From assembly GCF_000332235.1 (NCBI RefSeq), contig NZ_CM001775.1, positions 985,630 through 1,049,629 of the forward strand: DNA of 64,000 nt, in the 5' to 3' direction. Source of the DNA: Geminocystis herdmanii PCC 6308. Lineage in GTDB: Bacteria > Cyanobacteriota > Cyanobacteriia > Cyanobacteriales > Cyanobacteriaceae. Below the pieces are notes generated by a model, which was not told the origin of the DNA, made no database searches, and saw only the letters and a list, made by a program, of their open reading frames with translations. Of the stretch, positions 1 to 8,786 are shown piece after piece (the stretch's first letter is position 1; each line of letters starts with the position of its first letter). Made by a program: the position numbers and the translations under genes.

Positions 1-138
1 ACCGTTGGTTATGGTAAAGATGGCGAATTTAATGCTCAAATTTTAGAAGAAATTGCCAAAATAAATAGTGGTTATTATCGTAAAGGTGATCCTAATACTA
101 TAGATCAGGTGATGAATAATTTGCAAGTGGAATTTTAA
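1..138 (+). CDS. VWA-domain protein, C-terminal end only (partial)
   Basis: Frame 1 is open from the window edge to a TAA at 136-138, giving the last 45 residues of a protein. The tail (TVGYGKDGEFNAQILEEIA, then a GGYYRK-like stretch, here SGYYRKGD) matches the usual end of a von Willebrand factor A domain, where the last strand is followed by a helix and a Gly-Tyr-Tyr segment. The MIDAS residues would lie upstream, outside the window. The stop lies just before a strong Shine-Dalgarno for the next gene, so the two are probably co-transcribed. The family call rests on the C-terminus alone. Confidence 0.6.
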   Translation, partial: TVGYGKDGEFNAQILEEIAKINSGYYRKGDPNTIDQVMNNLQVEF

Positions 139-149
139 GGAGGTTTTTG

Positions 150-875
150 ATGAAATTAGTTAATCCTCTCAATTATCCTTTAGGAGTTTTAATCGGTGGT
201 ATTGCTCTTTTTTTAGGAGTAAGAATTGCCAATTTATCCTCTTTTATTATGTTACCAGTATCAGGTTCGATCGTGATCATCAGTTCGATGGTTTTAGCTA
301 GTAAAGAAAAGCAAGTTGAGGAAGATATTGATATAGAAAATACGGCTTTAGAAACAGAATTAGATAACGCTAAAAATCAAGCCCAATTATTAATCAAAAA
401 ATCTGAAAGTTTACGCCTAGAAGCTGAAAAACTCTTACAAGATTCTTGGCAATTAGACTTATTAACTACTGTACAATATATGTGCGATCGAACCTTAGAA
501 TTACCAGAAAAAATTGAGAGACTAAGTAGAAGATTACACGGGGGAGATTCTCTATTATCCATAGACGATTTAAACAAACAATTAGAAGAAGTGCAAACTA
601 AACAAAAATATAGCGGAGGAATGGCATTAAGACAATTAAAACAAATAGAAAATACCTTACAAAATAATATAGAATTAGCCTTAGAAGGGCAAGACGCAAG
701 GGAAGCTCAAGTTTTTTCTTTGGTAAATATTATTATCGAATTAGGAGGAATTTTACAAAATTTACAGAATAAATTAAGAACATCTGATCTTAGTAATTCT
801 GAGCAAATTCAAGAATTAAAAAGTTTAAGTGAAGAATTGAAAAATTTTCAAGATAACGTTGATTTATTAGTCTAA
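150..875 (+). CDS. Membrane-anchored coiled-coil protein of unknown function
   Basis: This encodes 241 residues. I chose the ATG at 150 over the in-frame TTG at 147 because the sequence AAGGAGG at 137-143 then has normal spacing. Residues about 9-50 form two hydrophobic segments separated by a short loop. The rest, about 55-240, is rich in Glu, Lys, Gln and Leu and looks like long coiled coil facing the cytoplasm. No enzymatic motif is visible. It sits 11 bases after a VWA gene and upstream of a solute-binding-like protein, so it may be a scaffold in that set. I do not recognise a named family. Confidence 0.75.
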   Translation: MKLVNPLNYPLGVLIGGIALFLGVRIANLSSFIMLPVSGSIVIISSMVLASKEKQVEEDIDIENTALETELDNAKNQAQLLIKKSESLRLEAEKLLQDSWQLDLLTTVQYMCDRTLELPEKIERLSRRLHGGDSLLSIDDLNKQLEEVQTKQKYSGGMALRQLKQIENTLQNNIELALEGQDAREAQVFSLVNIIIELGGILQNLQNKLRTSDLSNSEQIQELKSLSEELKNFQDNVDLLV

Positions 876-909
876 TATAATTATTATTAAAAAATAATAG
901 CATAGAAAA

Positions 910-1122
910 ATGAAAGGTTATATAAAAGGACAAACAATTATTTGATTAGAAACTTTACCTGATAATATTCAAGAAGGGGAAGAAGTGGATATTTCTATAA
1001 CAATTAAACCTAAAAAAAACTATTCTTTCCCTACTTTTAAATTAGGAGTGAAAGAAGAATATCTTAATCGAGAAAAAATTTATACACAAGAAGATGAAAA
1101 TACTATTAGGCATTTCCCATAA
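910..1122 (+). pseudogene. Small antitoxin-like gene (VapB/AF2212-like) with an in-frame TGA
   Basis: From ATG 910 a 70-residue frame runs to TAA 1120-1122 but is interrupted by TGA at 943-945. Ignoring the stop, it starts MKGYIKGQTII and continues LETLPDNIQEGEEVDI, the usual start of the small cyanobacterial antitoxins that precede PIN toxins. The stop falls where Leu is expected, so one T to G change (TTA to TGA) explains it. No PIN toxin follows, so the locus looks like a decayed TA module. The family name is inferred from pattern only. Confidence 0.55.
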
Positions 1123-1270
1123 TCAACAAGGGGGGAAGGATTGAATATTATTTAACCCCTACGAGGGAATAAAAAATCTATTATTCATAATAACTTTAAT
1201 TTTAGTAATTAAGTACAAAATAGAAATAAAAGTATAATAAAGAGAAAATAGTTTATTTTTGATAAAAGTT

Positions 1271-2464
1271 ATGAATAAGTTAACACAAAAATTTTTAACA
1301 ATGTTGAAAATTCCTTCAACATCAGGTAATATTGTTGCGAATAAATCAACTAATAATAATGCTAATAAACCAATCAATCAAGGTATTTCGATCGCAATTA
1401 TTTTAGCTTCTTTAGGGATAACTTATTTACCGCCTTTTTTTGGACTGAAAACTAATATAACTATAGTTAGTGGCACAGAATTAAAAGAAGTTTTGGAGGA
1501 GATAGAGAAAAAATTTGAGCAAGAAAATCCCCAGATTAATTTAGATTTAAAGTTTCAAGGCTCACAGGATATTATTACTAATTTTATTGATGAAAAAAAT
1601 GATTTTAATTCAACTATTTTAATCCCTGCTAATGGTGAATTAATTAATGAATTAGAAACTAAATTAAAAGCCCAAGGGGAAACAAAAATATTTTATAATC
1701 CTCCTCAAGCCTTAGCTAAAACTTTATTAGTAGCTATTGCTTGGGAAGAAAGAGGAAAGGTTTTATTTCCTGATAATAAGTTTAATTGGCAAACTTTAGA
1801 AAATGCTTTAATTACCAGAAATTGGGATAAATTAGGGGGTAAAAAAACATGGGGTAGTTTTGATTTTATCACCACTGATCCCACTCGATCGAACTCTGGT
1901 CAATTAACTTTAAGTTTATGGGCAAAAAGTGAGTTAAATCAAAATAATTTAACGGTAAATGATGTTAATAATCCAGAAATAAGCAAACTTTTCCAACTTA
2001 TAAAACAATCGGTTTATCAACCCCCTAGATCAACTGATATTTTACTACAAGAGTTCATCGCTAGGGGAGTTAATGATGCTGATGTGGCTACGGTTTATGA
2101 AAGTATCGCTTTATATCGTTGGCAGGAAGCAAAACAAAATCAAAACCAAGGCTATCAAATTTACTATCCTAATCCTACCATGGAAACAACTATTATGGGT
2201 GCGATCGTGCAGAAAAATGTTAGTAATGCTGAAGCAAAATCTGCTCAAAAATTTCTCGACTTTTTAACAGAAGATGAACAACAAATAATTTTTGCAAACT
2301 ATGGTTTTCGCCCTGTCAATAATCTGGATTTACAATCTTTAATAAATAGCCCATGGAATCAAAGGATTTCAGGAGTAGAAATTAACCCTTCCGTTACTGT
2401 TAAATCAAGTCCAAATCCAGAAATAATCAATGAAATTCAAAAAGTTTGGTATCGTAGTAATTAG
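1271..2464 (+). CDS. Extracellular solute-binding-like protein (SBP type), membrane anchored
   Basis: The protein has 397 residues from ATG 1271; a longer TTG start at 1259 is possible but less likely. A hydrophobic segment near residues 35-60 ([20 protein letters not shown]) looks like a signal anchor. After it comes a periplasmic-binding fold with [13 protein letters not shown] at its start and a ligand-loop-like [15 protein letters not shown] in the middle, as in sulfate/molybdate-type binding proteins. No permease or ATPase lies nearby. It follows VWA and coiled-coil genes, so it may serve envelope sensing rather than transport. Its stop overlaps the pyrF stop on the other strand. Confidence 0.7.
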   Translation: MNKLTQKFLTMLKIPSTSGNIVANKSTNNNANKPINQGISIAIILASLGITYLPPFFGLKTNITIVSGTELKEVLEEIEKKFEQENPQINLDLKFQGSQDIITNFIDEKNDFNSTILIPANGELINELETKLKAQGETKIFYNPPQALAKTLLVAIAWEERGKVLFPDNKFNWQTLENALITRNWDKLGGKKTWGSFDFITTDPTRSNSGQLTLSLWAKSELNQNNLTVNDVNNPEISKLFQLIKQSVYQPPRSTDILLQEFIARGVNDADVATVYESIALYRWQEAKQNQNQGYQIYYPNPTMETTIMGAIVQKNVSNAEAKSAQKFLDFLTEDEQQIIFANYGFRPVNNLDLQSLINSPWNQRISGVEINPSVTVKSSPNPEIINEIQKVWYRSN

Positions 2465-3150
2465 GCGTTGATAATTTTAGCCCATGCTTCAGGAGGGTTT
2501 TCCGCTTGAGTGATAGGGCGCCCGATGACAAGATAGTCAGCACCTTTTTGTAATGCCTTTTCTGGAGTCATAATTCTTTGTTGATCTCCTGCTGTAGCCC
2601 ATACTGGACGCACTCCGGGACAAACCAATATAAAATCTTTCCCACAAACTTCTTTTAATTTTTGTGCTTCATGGGGAGAACACACTGCTCCATCTATACC
2701 ACATTCTTGAGCCATTAGGGCGTTATTTAAGGCGTACTCAGACAACTCTAGAGGAATTTTGAGGTCAAAAGCTAATTGACGGGTGTTAATGCTCGTTAAA
2801 ACGGTAATGGCTAACAATTTTAAACGGGTTGTACCACTATTTTTTACCACTTCTTTGGCGGCAGTTAGGGCTTCTCTCCCCGCAGTGGCATGAATGGTTA
2901 ATAAGTCAACGTCATGTTTTAAAGCTGATCGAGTAGCACTTTTGACGGTATTAGGGATGTCGTGGAATTTGAGATCAAGAAATATACGTTTATTTTCATC
3001 CTGCAAAAATTTTAGTATATCTGCACCTGTGGCAACGAATAATTCTAATCCTACTTTCCAAAAACTGACTTCTGGTAACAATTTAACTAGCTCGATCGCA
3101 CTTTCTAAATCGGGTACGTCAAGAGGTACAATAATTTTATCTTGGATCAT
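2461..3150 (-). CDS. pyrF: Orotidine 5'-phosphate decarboxylase
   Basis: A 229-residue TIM-barrel enzyme that decarboxylates OMP to UMP, the last step of de novo pyrimidine synthesis in the cytoplasm. Asp11, Lys32 and the catalytic stretch [13 protein letters not shown] (about 57-69, with Asp59, Lys61 and Asp64) are present, as are the phosphate-binding CPGVRP and VIGRPITQA loops near the C-terminus. Length fits the family. It is convergent with the binding-protein gene: the two stop codons overlap. It lies 249 bases upstream of the tmk-like gene on the same strand and may be transcribed separately. Confidence 0.95.
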   Translation of the reverse strand: MIQDKIIVPLDVPDLESAIELVKLLPEVSFWKVGLELFVATGADILKFLQDENKRIFLDLKFHDIPNTVKSATRSALKHDVDLLTIHATAGREALTAAKEVVKNSGTTRLKLLAITVLTSINTRQLAFDLKIPLELSEYALNNALMAQECGIDGAVCSPHEAQKLKEVCGKDFILVCPGVRPVWATAGDQQRIMTPEKALQKGADYLVIGRPITQAENPPEAWAKIINA

Positions 3151-3350
3151 TATGTTGTGATACTCAGCAGAGGAATAATTGAATATTGATGAAGGTTAAG
3201 AATTAGGTAATAAACATTCATAATAACCTTAATTATATCATCAAAAATCACTTCTAAATTATCTAAATTTTATTTAAACAAAGTCTCAAAATATTGATTT
3301 TTTTTATGACTTTACTTAATATCTTTTGGGATACCCCTCCTCTTTAAAAT

Positions 3351-3374
3351 ACTATGAGGCAATGCCTAATTATT
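3351..3374. repeat. Short dispersed repeat next to gene 3' ends (copy 1 of 3)
   Basis: The motif ACTATGAGGCAA followed by TAATTATT recurs at 21613-21628 and 25097-25120. All three copies sit just beyond, or at, the stop codon of a minus-strand gene. This copy also forms an inverted repeat with TTTGCCTCA near 3388, which could fold as a hairpin downstream of tmk. Function unknown. Confidence 0.5.
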
Positions 3375-3399
3375 TCCTTAAACTTTGCCTCAACCTCCC

Positions 3400-4038
3400 C
3401 TACAAATTCAAGGAAAGAAAATCTACTATTTCCCTATGTATTTTTTCTTTAGTTTTAGTGGCATCTATCTGTAAATATTTATGGGAATAATTGACTAAAA
3501 TTTTGTCAAAATTTGCCTTGACTTGGGTTAATTTTTCTTTTGTCTCATAAGTTTCTAGGGTAGTTCGATCGAGTATTCTTTTTAAAGCAATATCCACAGG
3601 AATGTCAAGATAGATTAAAAAATCTGGAGGAGGAAAGTCTTTATTTAAAAAACTAACAAACTCAAATTCTTTTTCAGTTTTCGCATTATAAGCAAGGGAA
3701 GAAAAATAATATCTAGTGGTGATAACATGGGTATTTTCTGACGTGAGTTTTTTTACCCCATCAAGATTATTATACAGGTGATAATGTCGATCGGCAGCGA
3801 ATAAATAAGCCATTTGTTGATCATATAAATCCTGATGAGAAAATAGATTTTGATTAGCTAAAAATTCCCTTAATAATTTACCTATTTTACCATTAGAAGG
3901 TTCTGGACTAATGATCACTTTTTCTTCATTTTTAAGAAAATAATCTTGCAATAAATCAGCTTGGGTAGTACTACCAGCTCCGTCTATACCTTCTAAAACG
4001 ATAAAATAGCCTTGTTTTTCTACTGTATTAATTATCAT
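3400..4038 (-). CDS. Thymidylate kinase-like protein with altered P-loop
   Basis: The 212-residue protein has the dTMP kinase fold: P-loop region LEGIDGAGSTTQADLL (about 15-30), PEPSN near residue 45, a TRYYFSSLAYN segment corresponding to the DR(Y/X) motif, and a LID-like region LETYETKEKL. The P-loop lysine is replaced by Ser (GAGSTTQ instead of GAGKTTQ), and the Asp of the DRY-type motif is Thr. It is therefore a divergent member; the housekeeping Tmk may be elsewhere. It lies 4 bases after the FAD oxidoreductase gene on the same strand, probably in one operon. Confidence 0.8.
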   Translation of the reverse strand: MIINTVEKQGYFIVLEGIDGAGSTTQADLLQDYFLKNEEKVIISPEPSNGKIGKLLREFLANQNLFSHQDLYDQQMAYLFAADRHYHLYNNLDGVKKLTSENTHVITTRYYFSSLAYNAKTEKEFEFVSFLNKDFPPPDFLIYLDIPVDIALKRILDRTTLETYETKEKLTQVKANFDKILVNYSHKYLQIDATKTKEKIHREIVDFLSLNL

Positions 4039-4042
4039 AAAA

Positions 4043-5485
4043 TTAACTGCGTTTCCAAATAAAAAATGTTTCTGCTAAATCTAGTATAATCTGATGTTGT
4101 CTCTGATTTTCTTTTTTCCAAGATTTATCAATTTCTGCCATTAATTGTTGAGTATGAAGATTTGCAAAATTTATGTTAAATAGATAGTTTAAGTTTAAAT
4201 TATGCTTCTTGATAAAAGTTATAGCTGTTATCAATTCTTCTACCCCAAAACCGAAGGAATGAAATCCTAATATCTCGTTATTTTTATTTAAAATAATTTT
4301 AAGAAAAGTAATTTCTTGTTGCCAATTTTGAGGAGACTTTAATAAACAAAAAACTTTGAATACTTTTGTCTTTTCTGATAATAAAAATCTAGCTTGTTTT
4401 TCTGTATATGCTAATCGATAAATAGGGGGATTAGTTTTTAAACTATAGGGAATATTGCTATAGTTAATCTCTTGATGAGGAAAAAATAAAGCATTATTAA
4501 CGGCAATTTTAGCCTCGTATTCTGTCAAAGATTCTAAAGCATAACCCCCCAATAAGTCACCACAACCATAAATTTTTGGGTGTTTGGTTTGCAGTTTCGA
4601 GTTAACTTTGATTTTGCCTTGATGATTCTTAATACCTAAGTTGCTTAATCCAATATTATCCCCTCTCCATACATTTTCTGTTAAAGTTGTGACTCGCAAT
4701 GTTTTCAAATCGTCATCAGAAGTTGTGACTCGCTGTGTTTTCAAATCGTCATCGGAAGTTGCTTGATCAAGCAGACCTACTTTGCGATCGAAACCAGTAT
4801 CATTAGTATTAAGATAGATTTTGATTCCTTTGCTTTCTAAAAATAATTGCAATTGATAAGATATATCTTCATCTTCTGAGGGTAAAATTTGTTGAGAAGG
4901 ACAAATTAAGGTAATTTTTTTATTAAGTTGCTGTAATTTATTGACTAAATAAACAGCAGTAATATCATCTCCAATTATGGTTAAATTTTCGGGTAAACTT
5001 TCCCAGTTTTTAGTAAAAAGTAACTCATTAATGGTTAAAATATGATTATTTTTATTAGCTTTTTTCTCCTTATAGAAAAGTTGCTCGGCTGTCATAGCTA
5101 ATAAATAACTTGAACTATTTATAGTTTCTCTATCTGTTAATAAAGTTAGCTTTTTTTCTTGACTAAATTTACATTTACTGAAAATTATATCTACTCCCAA
5201 TAACTCTAAATTAGGTATATATTTATTTAAGAGAATCTTCTTTTTTTCTGCTATCAAATCTTGATAATTTATCTGATTATCTAATAATAATAACTCATTT
5301 TTAAACTCGATCGAGCATTGCTCCTTCATAATCGAACTTAATGAAATATTCTTTTGATATTTGCTCAAAAAGTAATCATTATCTATAATTAAAGCAACTC
5401 TAGCACCTAATTTAACTGCATATTCTGCGGAAAAAAAAGCCTGTTTCGTGCCTCCAATTATGACTAAATCATATTTTCTTTTCAT
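4043..5485 (-). CDS. FAD/NAD(P)-dependent oxidoreductase, mercuric-reductase-like
   Basis: The protein has 480 residues. The N-terminus MKRKYDLVIIGGTKQAF (about 6-20) is a Rossmann FAD-binding start of the cyanobacterial GGT type. A second dinucleotide site lies around residues 165-185, and IYGCGDLLGGYAL around 310 is the conserved second FAD-contact motif of the disulfide reductase family. I see no CxxxxC redox pair near the N-terminus, so it may not be a true disulfide reductase. A 12-residue tandem repeat is inserted near residues 243-266. Substrate unknown. The tmk-like gene follows after 4 bases. Confidence 0.75.
   Translation of the reverse strand: MKRKYDLVIIGGTKQAFFSAEYAVKLGARVALIIDNDYFLSKYQKNISLSSIMKEQCSIEFKNELLLLDNQINYQDLIAEKKKILLNKYIPNLELLGVDIIFSKCKFSQEKKLTLLTDRETINSSSYLLAMTAEQLFYKEKKANKNNHILTINELLFTKNWESLPENLTIIGDDITAVYLVNKLQQLNKKITLICPSQQILPSEDEDISYQLQLFLESKGIKIYLNTNDTGFDRKVGLLDQATSDDDLKTQRVTTSDDDLKTLRVTTLTENVWRGDNIGLSNLGIKNHQGKIKVNSKLQTKHPKIYGCGDLLGGYALESLTEYEAKIAVNNALFFPHQEINYSNIPYSLKTNPPIYRLAYTEKQARFLLSEKTKVFKVFCLLKSPQNWQQEITFLKIILNKNNEILGFHSFGFGVEELITAITFIKKHNLNLNYLFNINFANLHTQQLMAEIDKSWKKENQRQHQIILDLAETFFIWKRS
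4685..4761 (-). repeat. 36-bp tandem repeat inside the oxidoreductase gene
   Basis: Two 36-bp units (4685-4720 and 4721-4756), differing at a few bases, plus five bases of a third. Read in frame they encode TTSDDDLKTQRV twice with small changes. The unit keeps the reading frame because 36 is a multiple of 3. It lies between the NAD(P)-binding part and the second FAD-contact motif and has no counterpart I know in the family, so it is probably an inserted repeat. Confidence 0.8.
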
Positions 5486-5533
5486 GTTTAAATTGTGATA
5501 ATTATCGTAATTTTATTTTATTTTTTAAACAAC

Positions 5534-6199
5534 TTAAACAATCTTATTTTTAAAAGCAAAACTAGCTAATTCTGTCCGATTATTAGAGTTAGTTTTTCTT
5601 AATAAATTGCCAACATATTTTTCGATCGTTTTTGGACTTAAATATAATTCTTCGGCTATTTTAACATTAGATAAACCTTGGCTTAATAATTTTAAAACCT
5701 CATTTTCTCGATTAGTAAAATGTAGATTATTATGGGTTAAAGTATCAGGATAATTATATTTAAAATTCATGGAAGAAGAAGCATATTGATGTTCAATTTC
5801 CGTGTATAATAATTCTGCTTGAATAATTTGCGATCGTTCCAATAAATGCTTTACAATAGCCGTTAATTCACTAGGCTCAAAAGGTTTAGGTAAGTAAGCA
5901 TCACAACCAGCCTGATAACCATTTATTTTATCTTCGATCGAGTGTTTATTAGTCAAAAAAACTACAGGTAACAAACGAAAATGAGGATTTTGACGTAATT
6001 CTTTCACTAAATGATAGCCGTCTTTGTGAGGCATTTTGATGTCAGAAATGAGTAAATGAGGATGATATTGTTGAGCTAAATATAGGGCTTCGTTTCCATT
6101 TCCTGCTAGAATAACCGAATAACCATGTATTTCTAAACAATCTTGAATTAGTCTTCTAATAACGAGATCATCATCGGTGACAAGAATTTGCAGAGGCAT
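5534..6199 (-). CDS. Response regulator, REC plus LuxR-type HTH (Rre1/Ycf29-like)
   Basis: This has 221 residues. The receiver domain (about 3-120) carries Asp9-Asp11, phospho-acceptor Asp53 in LISDIKMP, and Lys105 in YLPKPFEP. A LuxR/FixJ helix-turn-helix (about 158-218) contains LTNRENEVLKLLSQGLSN and LSPKTIEKYVGNLLRKT. The linker LLERSQIIQAELL and the overall plan match the cyanobacterial Rre1 (plastid Ycf29) family of stress regulators. It differs from the canonical protein at many positions, so it may be a paralogue. No kinase is adjacent. Confidence 0.85.
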   Translation of the reverse strand: MPLQILVTDDDLVIRRLIQDCLEIHGYSVILAGNGNEALYLAQQYHPHLLISDIKMPHKDGYHLVKELRQNPHFRLLPVVFLTNKHSIEDKINGYQAGCDAYLPKPFEPSELTAIVKHLLERSQIIQAELLYTEIEHQYASSSMNFKYNYPDTLTHNNLHFTNRENEVLKLLSQGLSNVKIAEELYLSPKTIEKYVGNLLRKTNSNNRTELASFAFKNKIV

Positions 6200-6271
6200 A
6201 ATGTCAACTAAATTGAGGGAACATATTTTAATCTTATCCTAAAAATTACCGTCCTATGAAAAAATAGTGAA

Positions 6272-6297
6272 GTAATGAGTAATGAGTAATGAGTAAG
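6272..6297. repeat. Heptamer tandem repeat upstream of pheS
   Basis: About three and a half units of GTAATGA. Heptameric repeats of this sort (STRR) are typical of cyanobacterial intergenic regions. A related heptamer in opposite orientation lies downstream of pheS at 7579-7660. Confidence 0.85.
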
Positions 6298-6463
6298 AAG
6301 TGATTATGGGTGGTGAATCAATCACACAACGTGTAATAAATTGCACGTCTAACAAAATAACGTTCAATAAATTTTACCCTGAGCGAAGTCGAAGGGTGAA
6401 CTCTAAATTTCAGTGGATAATACTATCAATTCTCCATTCTCCATTTACTGTTTATTATTATTT

Positions 6464-7459
6464 ATGACTACTAATATAGAATCTCAATTACATATTTTAC
6501 AAGAAACTGCACAAAAGTCGATCGAATCGGCATCAACGTTACAAAAGTTAGAAGAATTAAGAGTAGGCTATTTAGGCAAAAAAGGGGAATTATCCCTTAT
6601 TTTAAAGGAAATGGGTAAATTATCCGCCGAAGATAGACCTCGTATTGGCGCTATTGCCAATGACATCAAAAATCAAATTCAAGATACCCTCAGCCATCAA
6701 CAAACGCAGTTACAACAGGCGGAATTTAACCGTCAAATCTTAACCGAAACCCTCGATGTGACGATGCCGGGGGTTAGCTATGCTTTAGGTAAATCTCACC
6801 CTTTACAAAGTACGATCGATCGAGTTATAGATATTTTTGTAGGGTTAGGGTACAGTATAGCAGAAGGACCTCAAATTGAGAGTGATTATTATAATTTTAC
6901 CGCTTTGAATACTCCCGAAGATCATCCTGCTAGGGATATGCAAGATACCTTCTACTTTGAAGATGGTAGCCTATTGCGTACTCACACTTCTTCCGTACAA
7001 ATTAGGTATATGGAAAAAAATGAGCCACCCTTGAGGATTATAGCACCGGGTAGGGTATATAGAAGGGATACCGTTGACGCAACCCACTCCGCCGTTTTCC
7101 ATCAAATCGAAATCCTCGCCATTGATAAAGGCTTAACTTTTAGTGACTTAAAAGGCACAATCAAAGAGTTTTTAAGACAAATGTTTGGTGATGACTTACC
7201 CACAATCTTCCGCGCTAGTTACTTCCCCTTTACCGAACCATCAGCAGAAGTTGATGTACAATGGCAAGGAAAATGGTTAGAAGTGTTAGGCTGTGGCATG
7301 GTTGATCCTAATGTCCTAAAAGCAGTAGGATATGATCCAGAAGTATATAGTGGTTTTGCTGCGGGGTTAGGCGTGGAGCGTTTTGCGATGATTTTGCACA
7401 AAATTGACGATATTCGCCGATTATACAACAGCGATCTTCGTTTTTTACAACAATTCTAA
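6464..7459 (+). CDS. pheS: Phenylalanyl-tRNA synthetase alpha subunit
   Basis: A class II synthetase subunit that charges tRNA-Phe together with PheT, which is not in the window. I chose ATG 6464, giving 331 residues beginning MTTNIESQL, close to the usual length of about 330; the frame is open further upstream to 6413 but that extension has no family-like sequence. An N-terminal coiled coil (about 1-85) is followed by motif 2 and motif 3 regions, including [17 protein letters not shown] and [14 protein letters not shown]. The gene stands alone between repeat-rich spacers. Confidence 0.95.
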   Translation: MTTNIESQLHILQETAQKSIESASTLQKLEELRVGYLGKKGELSLILKEMGKLSAEDRPRIGAIANDIKNQIQDTLSHQQTQLQQAEFNRQILTETLDVTMPGVSYALGKSHPLQSTIDRVIDIFVGLGYSIAEGPQIESDYYNFTALNTPEDHPARDMQDTFYFEDGSLLRTHTSSVQIRYMEKNEPPLRIIAPGRVYRRDTVDATHSAVFHQIEILAIDKGLTFSDLKGTIKEFLRQMFGDDLPTIFRASYFPFTEPSAEVDVQWQGKWLEVLGCGMVDPNVLKAVGYDPEVYSGFAAGLGVERFAMILHKIDDIRRLYNSDLRFLQQF

Positions 7460-7578
7460 ATAATGGAGAATTGAGAATTGAAAATGGATAATGAAAATAA
7501 GAGGCAGGTGGACAGGTAGAATTAACAAATAGTTATTATTTTCTGATGGGGGAGGGCTTAATATATTAAGCCCCTACT

Positions 7579-7660
7579 TTACTCCTTACTCCTTACTCCT
7601 TAATCTTTACTCCTTACTCCTTACTCCTTACTCCTTACTCCTTACTCCTTACTCTTTACT
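7579..7660. repeat. Heptamer tandem repeat (ACTCCTT) between pheS and the BASS transporter
   Basis: About eleven units of ACTCCTT with two variant units. It is a short tandemly repeated element that ends 10 bases before the next start codon, so it will lie in the leader of that gene. Its complement resembles the heptamer upstream of pheS. Confidence 0.9.
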
Positions 7661-7669
7661 TAAAATTCC

Positions 7670-8563
7670 ATGCAGGGAAATTTATTAACCGAGGTTTTCT
7701 TACCTTTAGCCTTAACAATAATTATGTTAGGCATGGGATTATCTCTTACCATCAAAGATTTTAAAACAATTACGATCGAACCGAAAGCAGTATTGACAGG
7801 GTTATTTTGTCAATTAATCCTTTTACCTGTGATTGCATTTACCTTAATGTATTTTTGGGATTTAAAACCAGAATTTGCCGTTGGAATTATTCTCTTATCC
7901 GCTTGTCCGGGAGGCGCAACTTCTAACTTATACTCTTATCTAGGAAAATGTGATGTTGCCTTATCCATTGCTTTAACTGCTATATCTAGTTTTATTACTA
8001 TCTTTAGCATTCCTTTTCTGGTTAACTTTGCCATGAGTATATTTATGGGAGAAGGAAAATATATTGCCTTACCCGTAGTCAAAACCATTTTTCAGATACT
8101 TATTATTACGATCGTACCTATAATAATAGGAATGTACCTAAGAAGTTGGAAACCTAATTTTGCTCGTCAAGCACAACAACCCTTTCAAATCGCATCAGGA
8201 ATCTTTATTGCCATTATCGTTTTAGGTGCTATCTTAAAAGATAGAGAAAATGTCATTCCCTTTTTTCAAGAAACGGGTTTACCGACTCTCACATTAAATA
8301 TTTTAGCGATTATCCTGAGCTTAGTTGTGGCTAGATTAGTCGGTTTAAACTTTCGGCAATCCTCTGCTATTTCGATCGAATCTGGCATCCAAAATGGTAC
8401 TCTAGGCATTACGATCGCCACATCTAGTACATTGTTAAATAATCCTACCATTGCCATCGCTCCTGCAATTTATTCTTTAATTATGTTTATCACGGGAAGC
8501 ATTATTTGTTATCTATATAGTAAGCAGAATCTCAAAAATGAAAATAGCCAAAAATTGGATTAA
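7670..8563 (+). CDS. Bile acid:sodium symporter (BASS) family transporter
   Basis: A 297-residue membrane protein with about nine to ten hydrophobic segments. It shows the family hallmarks LACPGG-type loop (here LLSACPGGATSNLYSYL near 80-96) and an ESGIQNGTLGI segment near 240, which in this family carries sodium-coordinating residues. Members move organic anions such as pyruvate or bile-acid-like compounds with sodium; the substrate here is unknown. It is monocistronic as far as can be seen. Confidence 0.85.
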   Translation: MQGNLLTEVFLPLALTIIMLGMGLSLTIKDFKTITIEPKAVLTGLFCQLILLPVIAFTLMYFWDLKPEFAVGIILLSACPGGATSNLYSYLGKCDVALSIALTAISSFITIFSIPFLVNFAMSIFMGEGKYIALPVVKTIFQILIITIVPIIIGMYLRSWKPNFARQAQQPFQIASGIFIAIIVLGAILKDRENVIPFFQETGLPTLTLNILAIILSLVVARLVGLNFRQSSAISIESGIQNGTLGITIATSSTLLNNPTIAIAPAIYSLIMFITGSIICYLYSKQNLKNENSQKLD

Positions 8564-8606
8564 AAAAATAGTTTGTTTGATAAATTCGATCGAACTACCT
8601 CACTTA

Positions 8607-8786
8607 TTAGCTTAAAACTTTTTGTAAATATTTTTTGCGTTGATTACGATTTTCTTGTTCTAGTAGTGCGATCGCCTCCTCCAATTCTAATCCTGCTAAT
8701 TCCATTTCTCGACAAGCAAGACGAGCTTTTTTTATAGTTTGAGCAATTTTCTCAGGATTTGGGATTTTTGGTTCTTGATTCATCAT
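8607..8786 (-). CDS. Unknown small protein, cassette gene b (copy 1)
   Basis: A 59-residue charged protein beginning MMNQEPKIPNPEKI. I chose the ATG at 8786 because it overlaps the TGA of the preceding gene as ATGA, the same arrangement as in the second copy at 19195. The first half has PNPEKI and a helix with Cys, the second half is an acidic and basic helix ending in QRKKYLQKVLS. It resembles the product at 19195-19395. Three fragments of its 3' end lie at 9794, 10555 and 11197. Function unknown; a TA-like or protein-interaction role is only a guess. Confidence 0.75.
   Translation of the reverse strand: MMNQEPKIPNPEKIAQTIKKARLACREMELAGLELEEAIALLEQENRNQRKKYLQKVLS

Noticed and set aside
6413-6463. 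17-residue N-terminal extension of PheS
   Set aside because: The extension is hydrophobic and not conserved in the family; ATG 6464 gives standard length.
7579-7660. CRISPR array
   Set aside because: The repeats are 7-bp tandem units without spacers, and there are no cas genes in the window.
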